NCBI GenBank assembly: GCA_944392525.1
Contig: CALXXB010000074.1
Span: 1-5,444 of the forward strand
DNA: 5,444 bases
Reading direction: 5' to 3'
Origin: an uncultured Clostridia bacterium
Lineage (GTDB): Bacteria > Bacillota_A > Clostridia > TANB77 > CAG-508
Position 1 is the first letter of the stretch. Each line of letters begins with the position of its first letter. The notes beneath the pieces are model-generated. The model did no database searches. It worked only from the letters and a program-made list of their open reading frames with translations, and was not told the origin of the DNA. The translations under genes and the position numbers were made by a program. This document shows, one piece after another, positions 5,434 to 5,444 of the stretch.

Positions 5434-5444
5434 TCTATAAGTTT

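Larger units (their letters stand above)
4795..5444 (-). mobile_element. IS200-type insertion sequence (IS200/IS605 family, tnpA only), left end open
   Basis: The element carries one Y1 transposase gene, subterminal hairpins rather than terminal inverted repeats, and no second ORF, as expected of the IS200 group, which transposes as single-stranded DNA. The 3' side ends in a strong palindrome (4801-4823), and the boundary is placed by inference at about 4795, a few bases beyond it. The tnpA leader includes an inverted repeat reaching 5433; the left boundary lies near or beyond 5444 and cannot be fixed. No target duplication is expected for this mechanism. The transposase reads intact, so the copy may be active or recently arrived. 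Confidence 0.75.

Noticed and set aside
1..5444. CRISPR array, tRNA, rRNA or phage attachment site
   Set aside because: No regularly spaced repeats, tRNA-like cloverleaf or rRNA segment was seen; the only repeats are IS-associated, intergenic hairpins, or within the PBP tail.

Overview
The window is strongly AT-rich (roughly 30% GC by eye). Its genes start behind strong AAGGAG-type ribosome binding sites and use many ATA, TTA and AGA codons. Together with the Firmicutes-style class A penicillin-binding protein, this suggests a low-GC Bacillota genome, most likely an anaerobic gut-type clostridium. The genus cannot be read from the sequence. All five genes lie on the minus strand, so in transcription order the window reads from right to left.

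Right end (about 4795-5444): an IS200-type insertion sequence with a single intact Y1 (HUH) transposase, tnpA, and no tnpB. Its 5' leader holds an extended -10 promoter inside a long inverted repeat whose downstream arm covers the tnpA ribosome binding site. Its 3' end is a compact, comparatively GC-rich stretch with several hairpins. The right end of the element stops just short of the truB promoter. The left end lies near or beyond position 5444.

Centre (2958-4787): a good extended -10 promoter drives truB (tRNA pseudouridine-55 synthase). A hairpin with a T-run follows truB. It looks like a terminator but also contains the ribosome binding site and the probable TTG start of the next gene. 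That gene encodes an unrecognised protein of about 283 residues with a Rossmann-like alternation of strands and helices.

Left (1-2957): a bifunctional class A penicillin-binding protein (881 aa, glycosyltransferase plus transpeptidase) with a cysteine-rich region and a low-complexity C-terminal tail. A perfect 17-bp hairpin separates it from the first 51 codons of cysS (cysteinyl-tRNA synthetase), which runs off the left edge.

The order truB - unknown - PBP - cysS mixes tRNA modification, cell-wall synthesis and tRNA charging. It is not the usual rbfA-truB-ribF context of truB. Gaps of about 58-93 bp, each with a hairpin or a possible promoter, suggest separately tuned units rather than a tightly coupled operon. 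The most notable signals are three intergenic hairpins at gene starts, two of which bury a Shine-Dalgarno sequence.
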